From Quillaja saponaria (taxonomy: Eukaryota > Streptophyta > Magnoliopsida > Fabales > Quillajaceae): a stretch of 64,000 nucleotides of DNA. A program made the translations under genes and the position numbers. Location of the stretch: NCBI GenBank assembly GCA_029379385.1, contig CM055609.1, positions 5,332,001 to 5,396,000 of the forward strand, in the 5' to 3' direction. The notes under the pieces are model-generated. The model did not search any database. It was not told where the DNA came from and was given only the letters and a program-made list of their open reading frames with translations. Within the stretch, counting starts at the first letter, position 1. Each line of letters opens with the position of its first letter. Positions 51,603-64,000 of the stretch are shown in pieces.

Positions 51603-54600
51603 ATGGATCAGTTATCCAAGAACCAAATATTTGCAACCCATGGGATTGCTGCTGCAGGGTCAGTTATCTTAGGCACAGCTGTTACTTATCCTCTGGATAC
51701 TATTAAAGTCCTTATCCAGGTTTACTGTTAAACCCTGGTTAACTTCCCTACCTTTTCCAGCAAGTATTTTCTTCAAACCTTCATCTTTTAGTTTTATTGT
51801 TTGTTAACAGGTGGGTTCCAATTCTGGTAAACAACTGACTACTGCCCAGGTTTTAAAAAGAATCCAATCCTTATCTGGAAATGCAGGTATTGCTGAAATA
51901 CTTTCTGGTTGCCCATTCAAATAACTGGATTCCTTTTTTGTGGAAAACTTCTTGTTAGAGAGCTCTCTTGATCGCATTATATATACATATATATATATAT
52001 TTGCCATCATGTGATAGGCTGATTTTCATTGTAACGGATAAATATAAAATTGCATTGAAAATTACATACTTAATGCAAATATGTAAATGTGTAAGAGGCA
52101 TTGCAATGCTTAGAAGTTGTGGTTTTATGCTTGTTACTTGTGTATATACTCTTGCATTCTCCATGACTACTACGTGCTTTCTTTTAAATAAAGTTTTGCT
52201 AAACACATATTTTGGGATGAATTGATTATGTTGCTTTTATTTATTTATTTTTATTTCTATTCTTAATAATTAACTTAAGTATCTTATTGCAATGAGGTGT
52301 TAGGGTTGTACAGCGGCATTGGCTGGTTGGCGTCAGGGAGAATTTTAGGTTTAGGAGCTCGCTTTGGAATCTATGAAATTTTGACAGCATTTTATAAAGG
52401 TAATCCCTTTGTGTGTCTTACACATATTTTCTGCAGGTTCTCTGCACTGTGTATTAAATATTTATGCACAAAAATAAGTGCTGCATTCTGTCATATGAAT
52501 ATGGCATAGACTATGTTCACATCAACAATAAGAGCATGTAAACATTGCAGAGCTGACATGTATAAAGCATTAACACATCAATCTTTTCAAGTCCTAGCTT
52601 TCTTGTGTTGACAGTTATTTCTCTAATAGGTTCTTATATTTGGAAGAGAATCAGGGAAAAAAAACTAATATAAATGTTGTGTTTGTCTTGTATCTAGTTT
52701 GGGGCAAAGTTTGTGGTGCGTACCATTGGATAATAACAACCTGAAAAATAAATTTTAGTTTATGAAGTGGAGGAATGGGCTGATAGGCCCATTTCGTAGC
52801 AAGAGAATAGGGTTTGTTGTGCTTGTATTATATATATAAAGACAGTTTACTTTAGGGTTTGAAATGTTTTTGAGTTATACACATGTATTTACTCCAAGAA
52901 AAAAATAGTGAATTTTGATATCTCTAGTGAGGATGTAGGCTAGATTGATCCGAATCTCGATTCAACTTGTATTTTTTTTTTTTAGTTTTAGATTTCATCC
53001 TATTCTCACTTCTGTTTTATAAATAAGTAACCTATCATGGGGATAAATCCATAATTATGTTAGAAATGAGGGTTCCTGATCTAGTAGGATTGAGTTTATA
53101 AATGGATTGCAAGTAAAGGGAAAAACAAAGGATGGTTAGAACCTTAATGTTTTAAATATGGTACTATGGTTGAGGAATTGGAGTTCAACCTAAGCAAAAT
53201 AATTAATGTTAACCCTTCTCTTTGGTGCTCTGCTTCGGGAGCATTTCAAGTTTTTTTTTTTTAGTTGAAATGCAACATGATTGGCAAGCTCTTTTATATT
53301 ATGGCCTCCATTTTCCCCCTTTTTGTTTCTGTTTGGGTGGATTTTTTGTCCTCCTCATTGAACTTCATTTTTATAAAAAAAATAAAAACTAAGCAAAGCA
53401 CAAATAAGGTCTGTTTGGGGCTCTGCTGGAAATGATTGTTGCTACCAAACCCAATAAATATTGAATACAGGCCATCAGATAAAGGCATTTTCATGTTATT
53501 TTTTTTTGAATGTTTCAACTTATTTGAGATTTTTTTTGACATGTTAACTAAAACACTAAGGTCTTATATTTATTTAGTTGATGATTAAACACATGAACAA
53601 GAACGTTCAAACCCTAGATCATAGGTGTGGGTCTTTCATGTGTTGGTGCTTTGTAAATCTTTATATTCATTTATGGCCAAACATGAATTCAACTAGTGAT
53701 CTAGAAAATTGTTTTGCTAATCTTGTTATTAAGCAATTGTTTAAGTAGTACTTGGACAATCCCCCTGTACAGCTTATAACTTCTTGTGTTGTGGGCCTGC
53801 AGATGGTCGAGAAGACAATTATGTCTATACTTCCGAGGCTCTTATGGCTGGAATGGCAGCTGGTGCAGCGGAAACACTTGTAAGCTCTCCATTTGAGCTT
53901 ATCAAACTTCGTGCACAGGTGACCTCTGCTTCTCAGATGCCAAGCTCTACCTTAGCAATAGAAAAGGGAGCTGTTGCTCCTTTGATTGGGAGAGTGCTTC
54001 AGGGTTGTTTTCCAGACACGAGGGCACTGAACCATTCTGTTGGCCTTCTCTCCACCCTAACAACAAAATATACAAACATGATGGGGGCTTTACAGGAGTA
54101 CCCATGGATGATGACCGGATCTGGGAGGCCACCGTCTGTTTCCAATGTTAGGAGGCCATCAGATATTATCTCATTAGAAGGATGGGGAGCATTATGGAGA
54201 GATCTTCGATCAGGAATTGTTCGAGACTCCATATTTGGTGGCATATTCTTCTCTAGCTGGCAATTCCTGCACCGAACAATGCTTGATTGGAAGGCTGTTG
54301 GGATGGATCCTCCACCCAGGTTTAGTTCCATCTTTCAAATGATTTTTGAAATAACTTTGTAGGTATAGGATTCTTCCTCTTATTGGTAATTAAAGAATTG
54401 GCTAGAGAGAAATAAGCTAGAGCTGATAATGTTGAATATTCTGCTTAGATGTTTCAGCATCTTGTTCTATATTTAGTATGGAAATTGATTTGAGTTTCCA
54501 ACAAAGGTGGGCAAGAGCTCACAACTAATAAACTAACCGGATGCATGTCTCTGACAGCTACTTGTCAATGTAGGATTAGGTTTAATTTATAGTTCTATTG

Positions 54601-56114
54601 GAAGGTGGTGATTCATGTGATTCATATGTCACATACAAGGAGTTTCCTCTGAGGCATTTTCTTTTCTGGGAAATCCTGTGACTTAACTCATAAATGTGGT
54701 TCTTGACATCAGTATATTATCAATTTTATCTTCCATGAATAAATGAGAAATTTTCCTAGTGTTTAAATTTCACTCAAGTGTTATCTTGTGTTGGAGTATC
54801 TTCTTATAGCTTATAGTTTGTGTCAATTTTGTCTATACTTTTTGTTTTAAATGAGTTTATTCTCCATCAGGTCAGATGAAGAAATTGGTCCACTGTCTCC
54901 TTTAGCTGTTAGTCTTGCTGCCGGATTTTCTGGTTCTGTTGCAGCTGCTGCTTCTCATGGTTTTGACACTGCCAGAAGTAGATCACAATGCATTGTTCAG
55001 CCAAAGGTATGATTATAGTTCACAGAATTATCAGATCAATATGCCAATTAGTAGGATCAAGTTAATGAAGTGGTGTCTGCTTCTTCCTTCTAAATTACTG
55101 TAAAATTCCTGTCATTCATGGTTTTGACACTGCCAGAAGTCAATCACAATTCATTGTTCAGCCGAAGGTATCATTTTAGTTCACTGAATTATCAGACCTA
55201 TGTGCCAATTAGTAAGATCAAGTTAATGAAGTGGTGTCTGCTTCTTTCATCTCTATTAGTGTAAAATTCCTGGCATTTTTTTTCCTTCTTTCGGTTAACA
55301 AAGAAAGGCTACCACAAGAAATACCAATATTGCATCACAAAACCCACAGCCCACTTCCTACTGCGAGCTCTGAAGCCTTGTGCCCTGTTGCCATCCCTCC
55401 AACATCATGACCTACAACGGCAACCCTCACTAGCAATAGTAGTGATTACTGTTGAGTCAATGTCATTAGCTACTACAAATAACTGAAAATGCTGCTAGGT
55501 GTCTACACTAAAATCTCAAGGTATTGTCACTTTAGAGTTAAAAGGAAATTATTGGGCTGCAGGATCATAGGGAATTCTTTATTCTTTGTGGTGTGGTCTG
55601 AAATTAATATGTGTATCCTTGGTTCTTCAGAATTTCATATGAAAGATGAATCACTATTTCGTAAATAAGATAAAGTGGAAATTATTCTGTATCTAATTTA
55701 GGATGGCACCCTCTATCCTTGCTTAAATATATGGGCTTCTGCAATTTGGTATTCGAAGTCTGAGGGAAATTCTTATGATACTTTTATTTATTTATTTCTA
55801 TTCTTAGGTTGCACCAAAACATATTTTTGTCTGTTGTGTATGTTGCATATATTTTGGTGAAATTGAAGAAAACATATTGACTGTCGCTCTGTTTTCAATT
55901 TGTTTGGTTGCAGTATCTCTCAATGGAGAGAAGACTTCTCAAATGGACACGACCAGGAAATAGGTTTGAGAGAGTAACCGGGATCCATCCTGCTGATAGG
56001 AACCTCCTGTTCCGTGGTATTTTGTTGCGGATGGCTCGCTGTGGGATTGGATCGTTCTTTATTGTAGGAGGTTATTTCTTGACTGTTAATCATGTGGTTT
56101 CTAGTCTGAACTAA
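51603..56114 (+). CDS. mitochondrial carrier (SLC25/MCF) family protein
   Basis: Inner-membrane solute carrier; the substrate is not predictable from what I can see. Exons 51603-51719, 51811-51886, 52304-52399, 53803-54319, 54871-55006 and 55914-56114 give 380 residues. The three carrier repeats are visible: YPLDTIKVLIQ in repeat 1, SPFELIKLRAQ in repeat 2, and SHGFDTARSRSQ in repeat 3. In repeat 3 the signature Pro is replaced by Gly. A roughly 100-residue insertion after the repeat-2 signature makes the protein longer than the usual 300 residues. The start is set by the acceptor immediately before the ATG and by repeat 1 starting at once. Exon 5 and its donor are tandemly copied downstream. 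Confidence 0.88.
54956..55277 (+). repeat. 161-bp tandem duplication copying the end of a carrier exon and its donor
   Basis: Copy 1 (54956-55116) covers the last 51 bases of exon 5, its GT donor and 110 intron bases. Copy 2 (55117-55277) repeats all of it with about ten differences, including CAGCCGAAG followed by GTATCA. Copy 2 has no acceptor of its own in front. Reading through copy 1 meets TGA right after CCAAAGGTA, so the second donor would give a truncated product. Confidence 0.9.
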
Positions 56115-58310
56115 TTACGCAGCATCCAAAATTATTCAAAAGAAGAATAGAAAAGGAGAAGAGAGGAAATAGTTACACAACTAGTTGATTTTATTTTGTT
56201 AGTTGGAGAAAGATATAAAGAACAATAAAATTTTGTTTTCTACCTTCTCTCATTAGACTAAAACTGCAGTTAAGAAATGTAGCAGTTTGTTAATTTTAGA
56301 ACCTGAACTATTTATATATGGATGAATCTAGAATGCTTTCTTTGCATGATAGCAACATTGTCTACAAGTTGTCTTGCACTTTGCATACTTTCTATCCCTG
56401 ATCATGTTTTTTCTCATTTGATGAATTCTTTTATGTGGGGTTGACTTATGCTTGGGCTTTTTCTTGTTGACCTTGATGAGTGTTGCATGGATGGATTAGT
56501 AGTATAAATTAGCTTTACTCAAAAGCTACATGGGTGTTGGGCTAAACATCATTCTTTGCTAGTTTTCACTTTTGCCAATGTTAAAACCATCATCATCCCT
56601 AGAAAACAAGCAAAGCCAATGCCAAAAAGGGTTGGGCAGGATGGCTACATGTCAAACCCCTTTCCTTCCTTTTTGTGTCATTTTATATTTTATCAAATAA
56701 CCATACTTTATAAAAAAGTTGAAAAAATAGGTCCATTGTTGGGGGATTCATGACCTTTGTAATCATTATGGCTTCCAATGGAACCTCAGTTTCTCTGGTA
56801 ATGAGAGCCACAAAGTCTAATTATGTGTTTTAGGCATTGGTTTTGGTAGCACTGAATTTTCATAAACACATGCACCTCTTTCCCTTTCTCTCTCTAAATT
56901 GCATGTGGTATGTTGAGAAACTCAGCACGAGTGAGATGATTATATAGTTCAGTGGTTACGAGCTGATTAAGCAATGAAACAGTATTAGTGGAACTACTAT
57001 ATTTTATTATAAACACGAGGTGAGGCTGTTGTTTCGTCAAGCGATGGCCTCAAGGGCACAAAATTTTAAGGGCAGCATGCTTTAGATAGGACAAAACCCT
57101 ATTTTTATATGAATTTGATGCACTAATGCTATGGCCATTTTGTCTGTATTGATTATTTTTTCACGAAAGCGATGATTACTTTCATGTAATTCTCTTTTCA
57201 AATACCTATTCAAGCAGAAATATCTCAATATTAGTTGCAATGAATATCTAATGGAAAGTTTAAAACTTATTAAAATTTAGATCTTACAAAGAAGCAATCT
57301 TTTCATCCTTTTTTAATTCTAATTTTCAATCGAATACTTAAGTTATCTTCTAATAAGCTAAATATAAACATGAAAAGATCATAAATACATAATAAGCATG
57401 AACAAATATGCTTTTAGCAACTAAGTATATGTACAACATGATAGTGCATACATTCATACAAGCTTGCATCATAGATGACTCAATGCTTCCATAAGCAGCC
57501 ACCCATTATAAAGAAAAAGAAGAAAAAAAGAATTGCTCCTAAACATTGTGACACAAGACAACTACCAAATACCATCAAAGTATAGGCAAAAAAAGCTATC
57601 AAAAGGCTAATAGGAGGTTCCTCAATGCTCAGTTGCAATGCAAGCTTCCACAGCAGTGCTCTTTGGGCTCCACATCTCCTTCCTATGTTTTATCCTTATT
57701 CTCAAAACAATCCCTTCACGTGACATATAAGACTGGTTATTAGAACTTAAATATGATCGACATATCTCTTGTTAATGTGAAAACTATCACCTTTCTCTAA
57801 AAACATGATATTTCTTCATCTTTTTACTCACTTCTCAAATACTATTCTTAAAATCTTTGATATTTGCATAATAATTGGCATTCTAATAATTAGAATGTGA
57901 GATTTTCAATTTAAATTTGAGAGAATTGGAAAAGAGTGAATGATATGAAAAAGAAAATAAGATTACTCTTAGCTCAAGGTCTATCTTATCTGGATTTGGT
58001 TGATTTTTTTTTTCCTCACCATATTAGTGGCTGAGATTGGATATGGTTTTGATGATGTGTCAAGTGTTAGTATATATGGAATAACTACAAGCATGAAAAT
58101 TCCATATCACCTGTTAATGCAATGTAGCCGGATATCCAAAGCATAATTTCATACATAGTTTTTTTGGCCATATTAAGAACATAATGTCCCACTTAAATTG
58201 CTACACATAGATCATTGTTTCACTATAATGACAATGACAATTACAATTAGTTTTTAATTAATTGTGCATTTAGATAATCTTCTTGGTAATATAAAGACCA
58301 CTTGCACTAA
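56115..58310. other. convergent intergenic region between carrier and NAC genes
   Basis: About 2.2 kb between two tail-to-tail genes. It starts with the carrier 3' UTR and ends with the NAC 3' UTR. The middle is AT-rich and I see no gene or element border. Confidence 0.5.
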
Positions 58311-59083
58311 TTAATTAGGCAAACTTATTTCGTCAAGATCATCCAACGATAAGAAGACTTCATCCAAACACGAGAGTTCTGTTCCATTATCATCATCATC
58401 CCCATCATGCTCATAAACTCGACATACAACCCACTTACTATAATCCTGAAAAAAAAATATCAAAAGTAAAGAAATGAATTAGAATCAAATCAAGTTTTGG
58501 CAAAAAAATAATATACAAATAGTAATATGTTAATGTATATAGCATACTAACTGTTTTAGGGTTTCCTTTTCTTTTGGATGATCTACTAGAAGAAGCAGAA
58601 TCTGGTAGGCGATATTCTTGCATTATCCAACTAGTTTTGACACCAGCAGGAGCTTCACCAACATGGAAAACAAAATATTTCTTGATTCCAACTTTCTTAT
58701 TGCTTGTGCTTGCATTCACAGGTTCTTCAATTCCCATTGATTTCCAATACCCATTACTTGTAATCCTATTTTGTGTCCTCCTACTAAAAAAGTACCATTG
58801 GTTACCCTCTGCCAAAGCCTTACCTGCACAAACACAAATATCCTTCACCACTTCATCTAAAAGTTTAAACTGTTTGAAATATCCAAAAAAAATAAATATA
58901 AGTTAGAAAACATTACGAACCATCAAGCTCCCATGGATCATAAGGATAAAGATCTAGATCAGGTATGACATCTGGGTGGCAAGGTAGTAGTGCAGCCTTT
59001 CGATGGAGGAAATGAACTACAAGCTCTTCATCTGTGGGATAAAACCGAAAACCCGGTGGCAAGTTGACATTGTTATCTCCCAT
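58311..59083 (-). CDS. XND1: NAC domain transcription factor, XND1/NAC104-like
   Basis: Short NAC factor; in Arabidopsis XND1 restrains xylem vessel differentiation. Minus-strand exons 58921-59083, 58552-58823 and 58311-58445 give 189 residues (XND1 has 187). The NAC subdomains are [19 protein letters not shown] (A), [20 protein letters not shown] (B), [24 protein letters not shown] (C), [17 protein letters not shown] and WIMQEYRLP (D), and [12 protein letters not shown] (E). A Ser-rich basic linker lies before exon 3. The acidic tail [25 protein letters not shown] matches the XND1 C-terminus. I chose the ATG at 59083 because it sits four residues before the NAC start; an in-frame ATG at 59107 would add the hydrophobic MIAVLLVL. 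Confidence 0.94.
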
Positions 59084-59185
59084 TAAGACAAGAAGAACAG
59101 CAATCACTAGTATTTGTAGTTATCAAGAGCTAGCTAGCAATGAAGATTGAATAGGAAGTTAAAGATAATGGTTTGGAAGGATTAG

Positions 59186-59193
59186 TATTTATA
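59186..59193 (-). promoter_or_regulatory. TATA box of the NAC gene
   Basis: TATAAATA on the minus strand about 105 bases upstream of the chosen ATG. A GA/CT repeat lies just upstream (about 59203-59214). The 5' UTR would be roughly 70-80 bases and would include the upstream ATG at 59107. Confidence 0.55.
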
Positions 59194-59214
59194 GTGCAAA
59201 CAGAGAGAGAGAGA

Positions 59215-62200
59215 GTATGTACAATTGGGGGCTGACTTGAAACAGAAGTTGTTTAAGGTCAGCTGCATAATACAAATACAAAAAGAAAATTGAATTTAGA
59301 AATATTTTGAGGGAGTGTGATTAATGGTTAATTCAATCAAAACAAGTCGGCGGGTAACGGAACGTGATTGAAAGATACTGTAACGGGATCTTCAAAAAGT
59401 GAACAAAGTTGGAGGAGATGAAATTCAAAGAGTGGAGAGTACTGAAGAGGCTTGATGGTGGGCTGGTGGGAGAGTTTGGCAGCAGATTTCTTTATAAATT
59501 TATGTTTTTTTCTTTCTTTTTTTTCTTTTTTCTAATAAAAAAGAAGAAGGAAGTTTTGATCTAGTATGGGTCATGAATTCATGATCATACTTCATGCTGA
59601 CATCACCCATCTGCTGCATATACGTGGCACAAGAGTAGGGGGTTGTTTGGTCACGGACCATATTGATCTGAGTGGCCCACTTTTTGGGAGTCTACCTATA
59701 TATATAGCCCCCATCAATTATTAGAATTTTTCTTTAGTTATTTAATTAGAGCAAAATGAAAAGAAATAAAAAATTATGATGGTTGTAAACTTGTAGTTGT
59801 AATCCTTGCTCTCAATTTGTTTTTTGTGATGGATGTAGTGATTTGAATGATTATCGTGTACCGAGCAAAATATTTAATTGCACATAATAATATTGTTATA
59901 TAATTTTTAATTTGTCTTAATATTTTTTTATATAATATCCGAATTTGTGCTTTAGCCTAAGATTGTCATAGATTCATGGATTATGGTACGAGTAGGAGAG
60001 TACGAGAGTAGGGAAGCATACCATATAAAAACAGGGCAATCAAATGTTTCTTTGGAATAGGGAGTTGTAACTGATTTGCTGGGGTCATTAGTGGAGCCCA
60101 AAATAAGAAGGGCCCTCCCACAATATTTAAATTATTAATCAATTATTAAATCTTGCAATTACAAAGCAATGTAAACAAACATGTAAGAACATTTTGGTGA
60201 TGCACTTCTTTGCTTATGACTTTTTTTTTTTTTTTGGGTACAACTTTGCTTGTGACTTTTCCAACTACTATGATATGGCTCTATTATTATTCTTTTCTTT
60301 CTATTTGTAATAAGAGGTCAGCAATTAGATCACTCAATCAAGCTTATGATTTGAGAGCCTTGAGTGGATCTTAATGGCATGTGGATCACTATGAAAGCAT
60401 GGCATGCTAGTTGGTGGTGGAAAAAACGTTAGTTAAAATTTGCATAGCAACACAAAAAAGAAAGCAAAATTGCATAAAATGACCTATAATATTAATAGAT
60501 GGATAGGGATTGAGTTTGGTTAGGATCATTATTAGCTATTTTTCTTGTCCTATTGACAAATCTAAGTTTCTTCTAGTCACAGTACTATAATCACAATCAT
60601 AGTAAGTGCTATTAATGTTAAAAAATATTTTGCAATACTTAATCAGATGACACTATTTCATCTACTCACAAATATATCATCCTAAGAGTCCAAGTATGAT
60701 ACAAGAAATATATATAATTCTAATTTTGAAAGGAAATAATCTTCTAATACTTAAATTGTATAGTTTTTATTTTTATCAATCAATACCTAACTTTTATGAT
60801 TTCTCAAAATTTCAAACTTAGAAATTAAAGAATGAAAACATATTCATTTCACGACCGGACTAAATCCTTAAATTATCATCTTGAGAAAGCATACTCCTTT
60901 AACAACCGAATCAAAACTTACTATCTATAGAGGGTATTAGACTACTAGAATTGATGATAATGTACTTGCAGTTATGAGGCAGTACAAAATATTGGGCTCA
61001 AAGTTGACAGTGGAATACAAAAGGAACAGACTAGACAAAAATTCATTCTTACAAAGCCCAACCAACAATGTTCCCAAATTAACTACTCCATGAGCCTATC
61101 ATGATCTTTTCATTATCCACATTGTTATGGTACTTAATTATGTAAATCCTCTCACATGCTTCATGTATGTGGTTGTCCACTACTATTGTTCTTTATGGCA
61201 GAGGAGTTATCTAACTTTATAGAATTGATAAGAATTTTAATTTTTGAATGAGTGCACGATTTTTTTGTAAAATTATATGAGTATGATATGACTGTTATTT
61301 TTCATAAAATTATTAACGGGTTGTGAATTTAACAGTGCTGTAATAGATACATGCCATAGTGTGGTGGGTTATTATGAGAAAAAGACTAGATGGTTGAAAC
61401 AGGGACAAAGACTGCAAACCATCACACTAGTCCCTGCAACCCTTTATCAAGATAGTTACATATTGGTTGAAGCAACACAAACCAAAATAAGATTCTTTCT
61501 TCTCAGTCTAAAGTCCAAACCTTTTTCACAATATGTATATATAAAATATTTGACATCAAAATGACATCTTTCTGTTGGAAGCATTTACAAGTTATATGAG
61601 ACCCACAACATACATTCTTATTCTGGTATATTTCCATGACATTGCCATATTCTAAAGTAAATTAGTTTAACACTAGCCTAGGATGATTGTAGTGGCATCC
61701 TAGAAGATTTTCAAGCAACCTAGATTTTAACAAACATGTTTACTTAGTAATTTGATAAAATACATTTTGAGTTCTATGAAGTTAGACTAATATCCATAGC
61801 TTAATTATGAAATGAATAAGCAAGTTTTTTTTAGCTTTATTTAAGATGATTATGTTTTAGTAATTGAGTGGTGGGTCTATAGGGTAGGCAAGCTTAGCTC
61901 TCAAAAGGTTTTTCCCTTTGTATATTGGCCGACATCATAGGGTAGGGGAAAATAAATAAATCAATGACATTATATATGTAATAAATAACTTCTTCTTTTT
62001 TTTCTTTTTCTTTTTGTAAGAATAAATAACTTTACATTATGATTTTGATTTTACACCTAGCTAAAACAGAGTCCGATTTTTTATTTTTCTTTTACAAAAA
62101 AAAAAAAGTAATATATTTACTCGTTAATAACTTTACTATTATCGGATGCACCCAAAAAACTAATGACACTTTTAGTGATTAAGATTTGATAAAATTAAAA

Positions 62201-64000
62201 TTTAGAATTCAAGTTTTGATAAATATTATGTACGAAGAAACGAATTATCCTATGTTTATAATATAGAGGAAAGTCTTAACAATCTAAATCAACATCATTC
62301 AATTAACAAATACTATAAGCCTTTGTGTTTTAATTATTAGAATCACGAAGTTGAATTGCTTCTAATGTTGACAAAATGAGCAATTATTATCGTAATTTAT
62401 GTCAGAAGTCGGATGTCCACCTTTTATCATTCTAATCCATTAAAACATGAACTTACATTAACAAATCATATCGCATCATTCAATTTTAAAAAGGAAGAAC
62501 ATCATAAATTTTAGACCGAAATCAAAGAAAAAAAATATATATTTCTATATTTTTCATGTGCACTGAAGAAATTCTTTCTTATACGAAAGTCCCATCAAAA
62601 ATATAAATCTTATATGAAATGACTCGAATGCACGTTTTTTTGTTTCTATATGCATGAAGCATTATCCTCCATAAAAGGAGTATTCAATTCACATTTTTCT
62701 TTTAATCTTATCCTCTAGTGTTAAGAGGGGTAATAGACTTGAAGTGTGTTTATGGATTTGATTACTTCATAAACGTGTCATTATCAGTAAACTGCAGATA
62801 TGGAGGCCAATTCACTTGAACCTTTGACTGAGGAAAAATACTTCTGTTTATCTCCTTAATTTTTCAGAATTATCACCTAATTTTGTCCTCTGAATGTGGT
62901 TTCTTGACTATATGTGGCTTTCAAATGTGAGGCCATGTTTATCAGTTAAAAAGTTCAATAATGAAAATAAAAGCATATTAGACATATACATTGAAGGGAG
63001 TAAAGGAAGAAAAGAAGTTGAAATGACATCAACGCACGCTGTGTGTTTGTGGAAATGTCCCATCCCAAATATTGGGACTATTCACTAAGCACGTTTTACT
63101 TCAACACAAACAATTTATACTAGTAACAAATATACGTAATTCTCATTGAATTATTAGTTTCTCATGTATACTAGTAACAATATTGTGTTAAGCGTAATAC
63201 TATATGCATATAATTTTCTCATATAATAATAAATAAAATTATTAATAAACTTACGTATGTGCATGTAGTATTATTCATGTAAAAAATTATTTTCAGCAAT
63301 TTGTTAAAAATATTTATGAAATGAAAACACTTAAGGTAACTAAGAATTATTGTTGGTCCGCTAGATGCTTAATAAATCTATGACTTCTTTTTCTTTTCAT
63401 AAACTTTTCTATCTCTCGATGAATTAATTTGTTCTCATAAATTCTTAGAACAAAACCAAAAAATTTACTAGTTAAACTAAAAATTCACCAACTTTAAGAA
63501 ATTCATTGAGAATTCAAATAGGGATTGTTTCATTATTTTTTTGCTACAGAATTTCATAAATGGTTAGCAATGGTGCACCCCACGAAGGTTTAAGTACAAA
63601 TTATTTCTGTTATGCTTCTTGTTTTTTGTCCTATTTTTTTGTTGTTGCAAATTGCACATGCTATCAAAGACATTATAATAATATACAATGTGTGCTAGAG
63701 ACTTCTAAGAAAGTTTCCTTGGGTCCCAAGGTTCTTCTGTATTTTAGCTAGAAGTGGCATTAGTTTACAAAGGCTATTTAATCAAAGCTCCTTGGAACTT
63801 ACAAATATCCAAGTTGCCTCTTAAGAACTATTTGAATTCTCAAGTTTCAATGCCATTATGAGCAGTTTGTGCCCAAAAGAAAGACAAGCAAGTGAAAGGG
63901 GGTGTATGGGTTGGGCAACATGGCTAATTTTCATTTCCATCTGGACCACTTGAGAACCCAATATGGAAATTGGACTTGATATGGAACCCAAATAATGGAT
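59215..64000. other. gene-free region upstream of the NAC gene
   Basis: About 4.8 kb of AT-rich sequence with only short open frames (the longest about 67 codons), none with a recognisable domain. It starts with the NAC promoter. A/T homopolymers occur near 60221 and 62094. No transposon borders, tRNA or rRNA were found. Confidence 0.5.

Noticed and set aside
61361..61564. 67-codon open frame in the right-hand gene-free region
   Set aside because: No motif and no composition change; the expected length of a chance frame.

Overview
This window is nuclear DNA from a flowering plant, almost certainly a eudicot. It is AT-rich, its genes are split by GT-AG introns with A/T-rich interiors, and every recognisable gene has a close plant counterpart. 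I resolved exons by joining open segments in phase across splice sites and checking them against remembered family sequences; no alignment was run.

Layout, left to right: the 3' half of a tRNA m2G10 methyltransferase (TRM11-like, +, cut by the left edge); a secreted class III peroxidase of the peroxidase 43 type (+, about 4.5-6.2 kb); a GH3 beta-xylosidase (+, 8.6-11.5 kb) with two frameshifts in one exon; a PDCD2-type MYND zinc-finger protein (-, 12.0-15.9 kb); a divergently placed, broken U1 snRNP protein C gene (+, 17.5-19.6 kb); an ANTH/AP180 clathrin assembly protein (+, 21.9-23.9 kb); a 21-exon phosphatidylserine decarboxylase with C2 and EF-hand domains (-, 24.2-37.3 kb); ribosomal protein eL42 (RPL36a/L44) (-, 40.3-41.7 kb); the U4/U6 snRNP WD40 protein PRP4 (+, 45.1-48.7 kb); a mitochondrial carrier family protein (+, 51.6-56.1 kb); and a NAC factor of the XND1/NAC104 type (-, 58.3-59.1 kb). 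I see no gene in the last 4.9 kb.

Between and inside the genes are mobile-element remnants with visible borders: a 692-bp long-TIR element with a perfect 9-bp target duplication just upstream of the carrier gene; an older relative between PDCD2 and U1-C; a 1,005-bp TIR element inside a decarboxylase intron; and an Au-type SINE with a perfect 9-bp target duplication. A 161-bp tandem duplication copies the end of a carrier exon together with its splice donor.

The genes do not form a pathway. They are mostly housekeeping functions (tRNA modification, splicing, translation, lipid synthesis, vesicle coats, mitochondrial transport) with three cell-wall or xylem-related genes (peroxidase, xylosidase, XND1-like NAC). 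I found no convincing undescribed system. The most notable signal is that all disabling lesions lie between 10.5 and 19.5 kb, and nearly all are single-base insertions. That could mean real gene decay or a poorly polished stretch of assembly.
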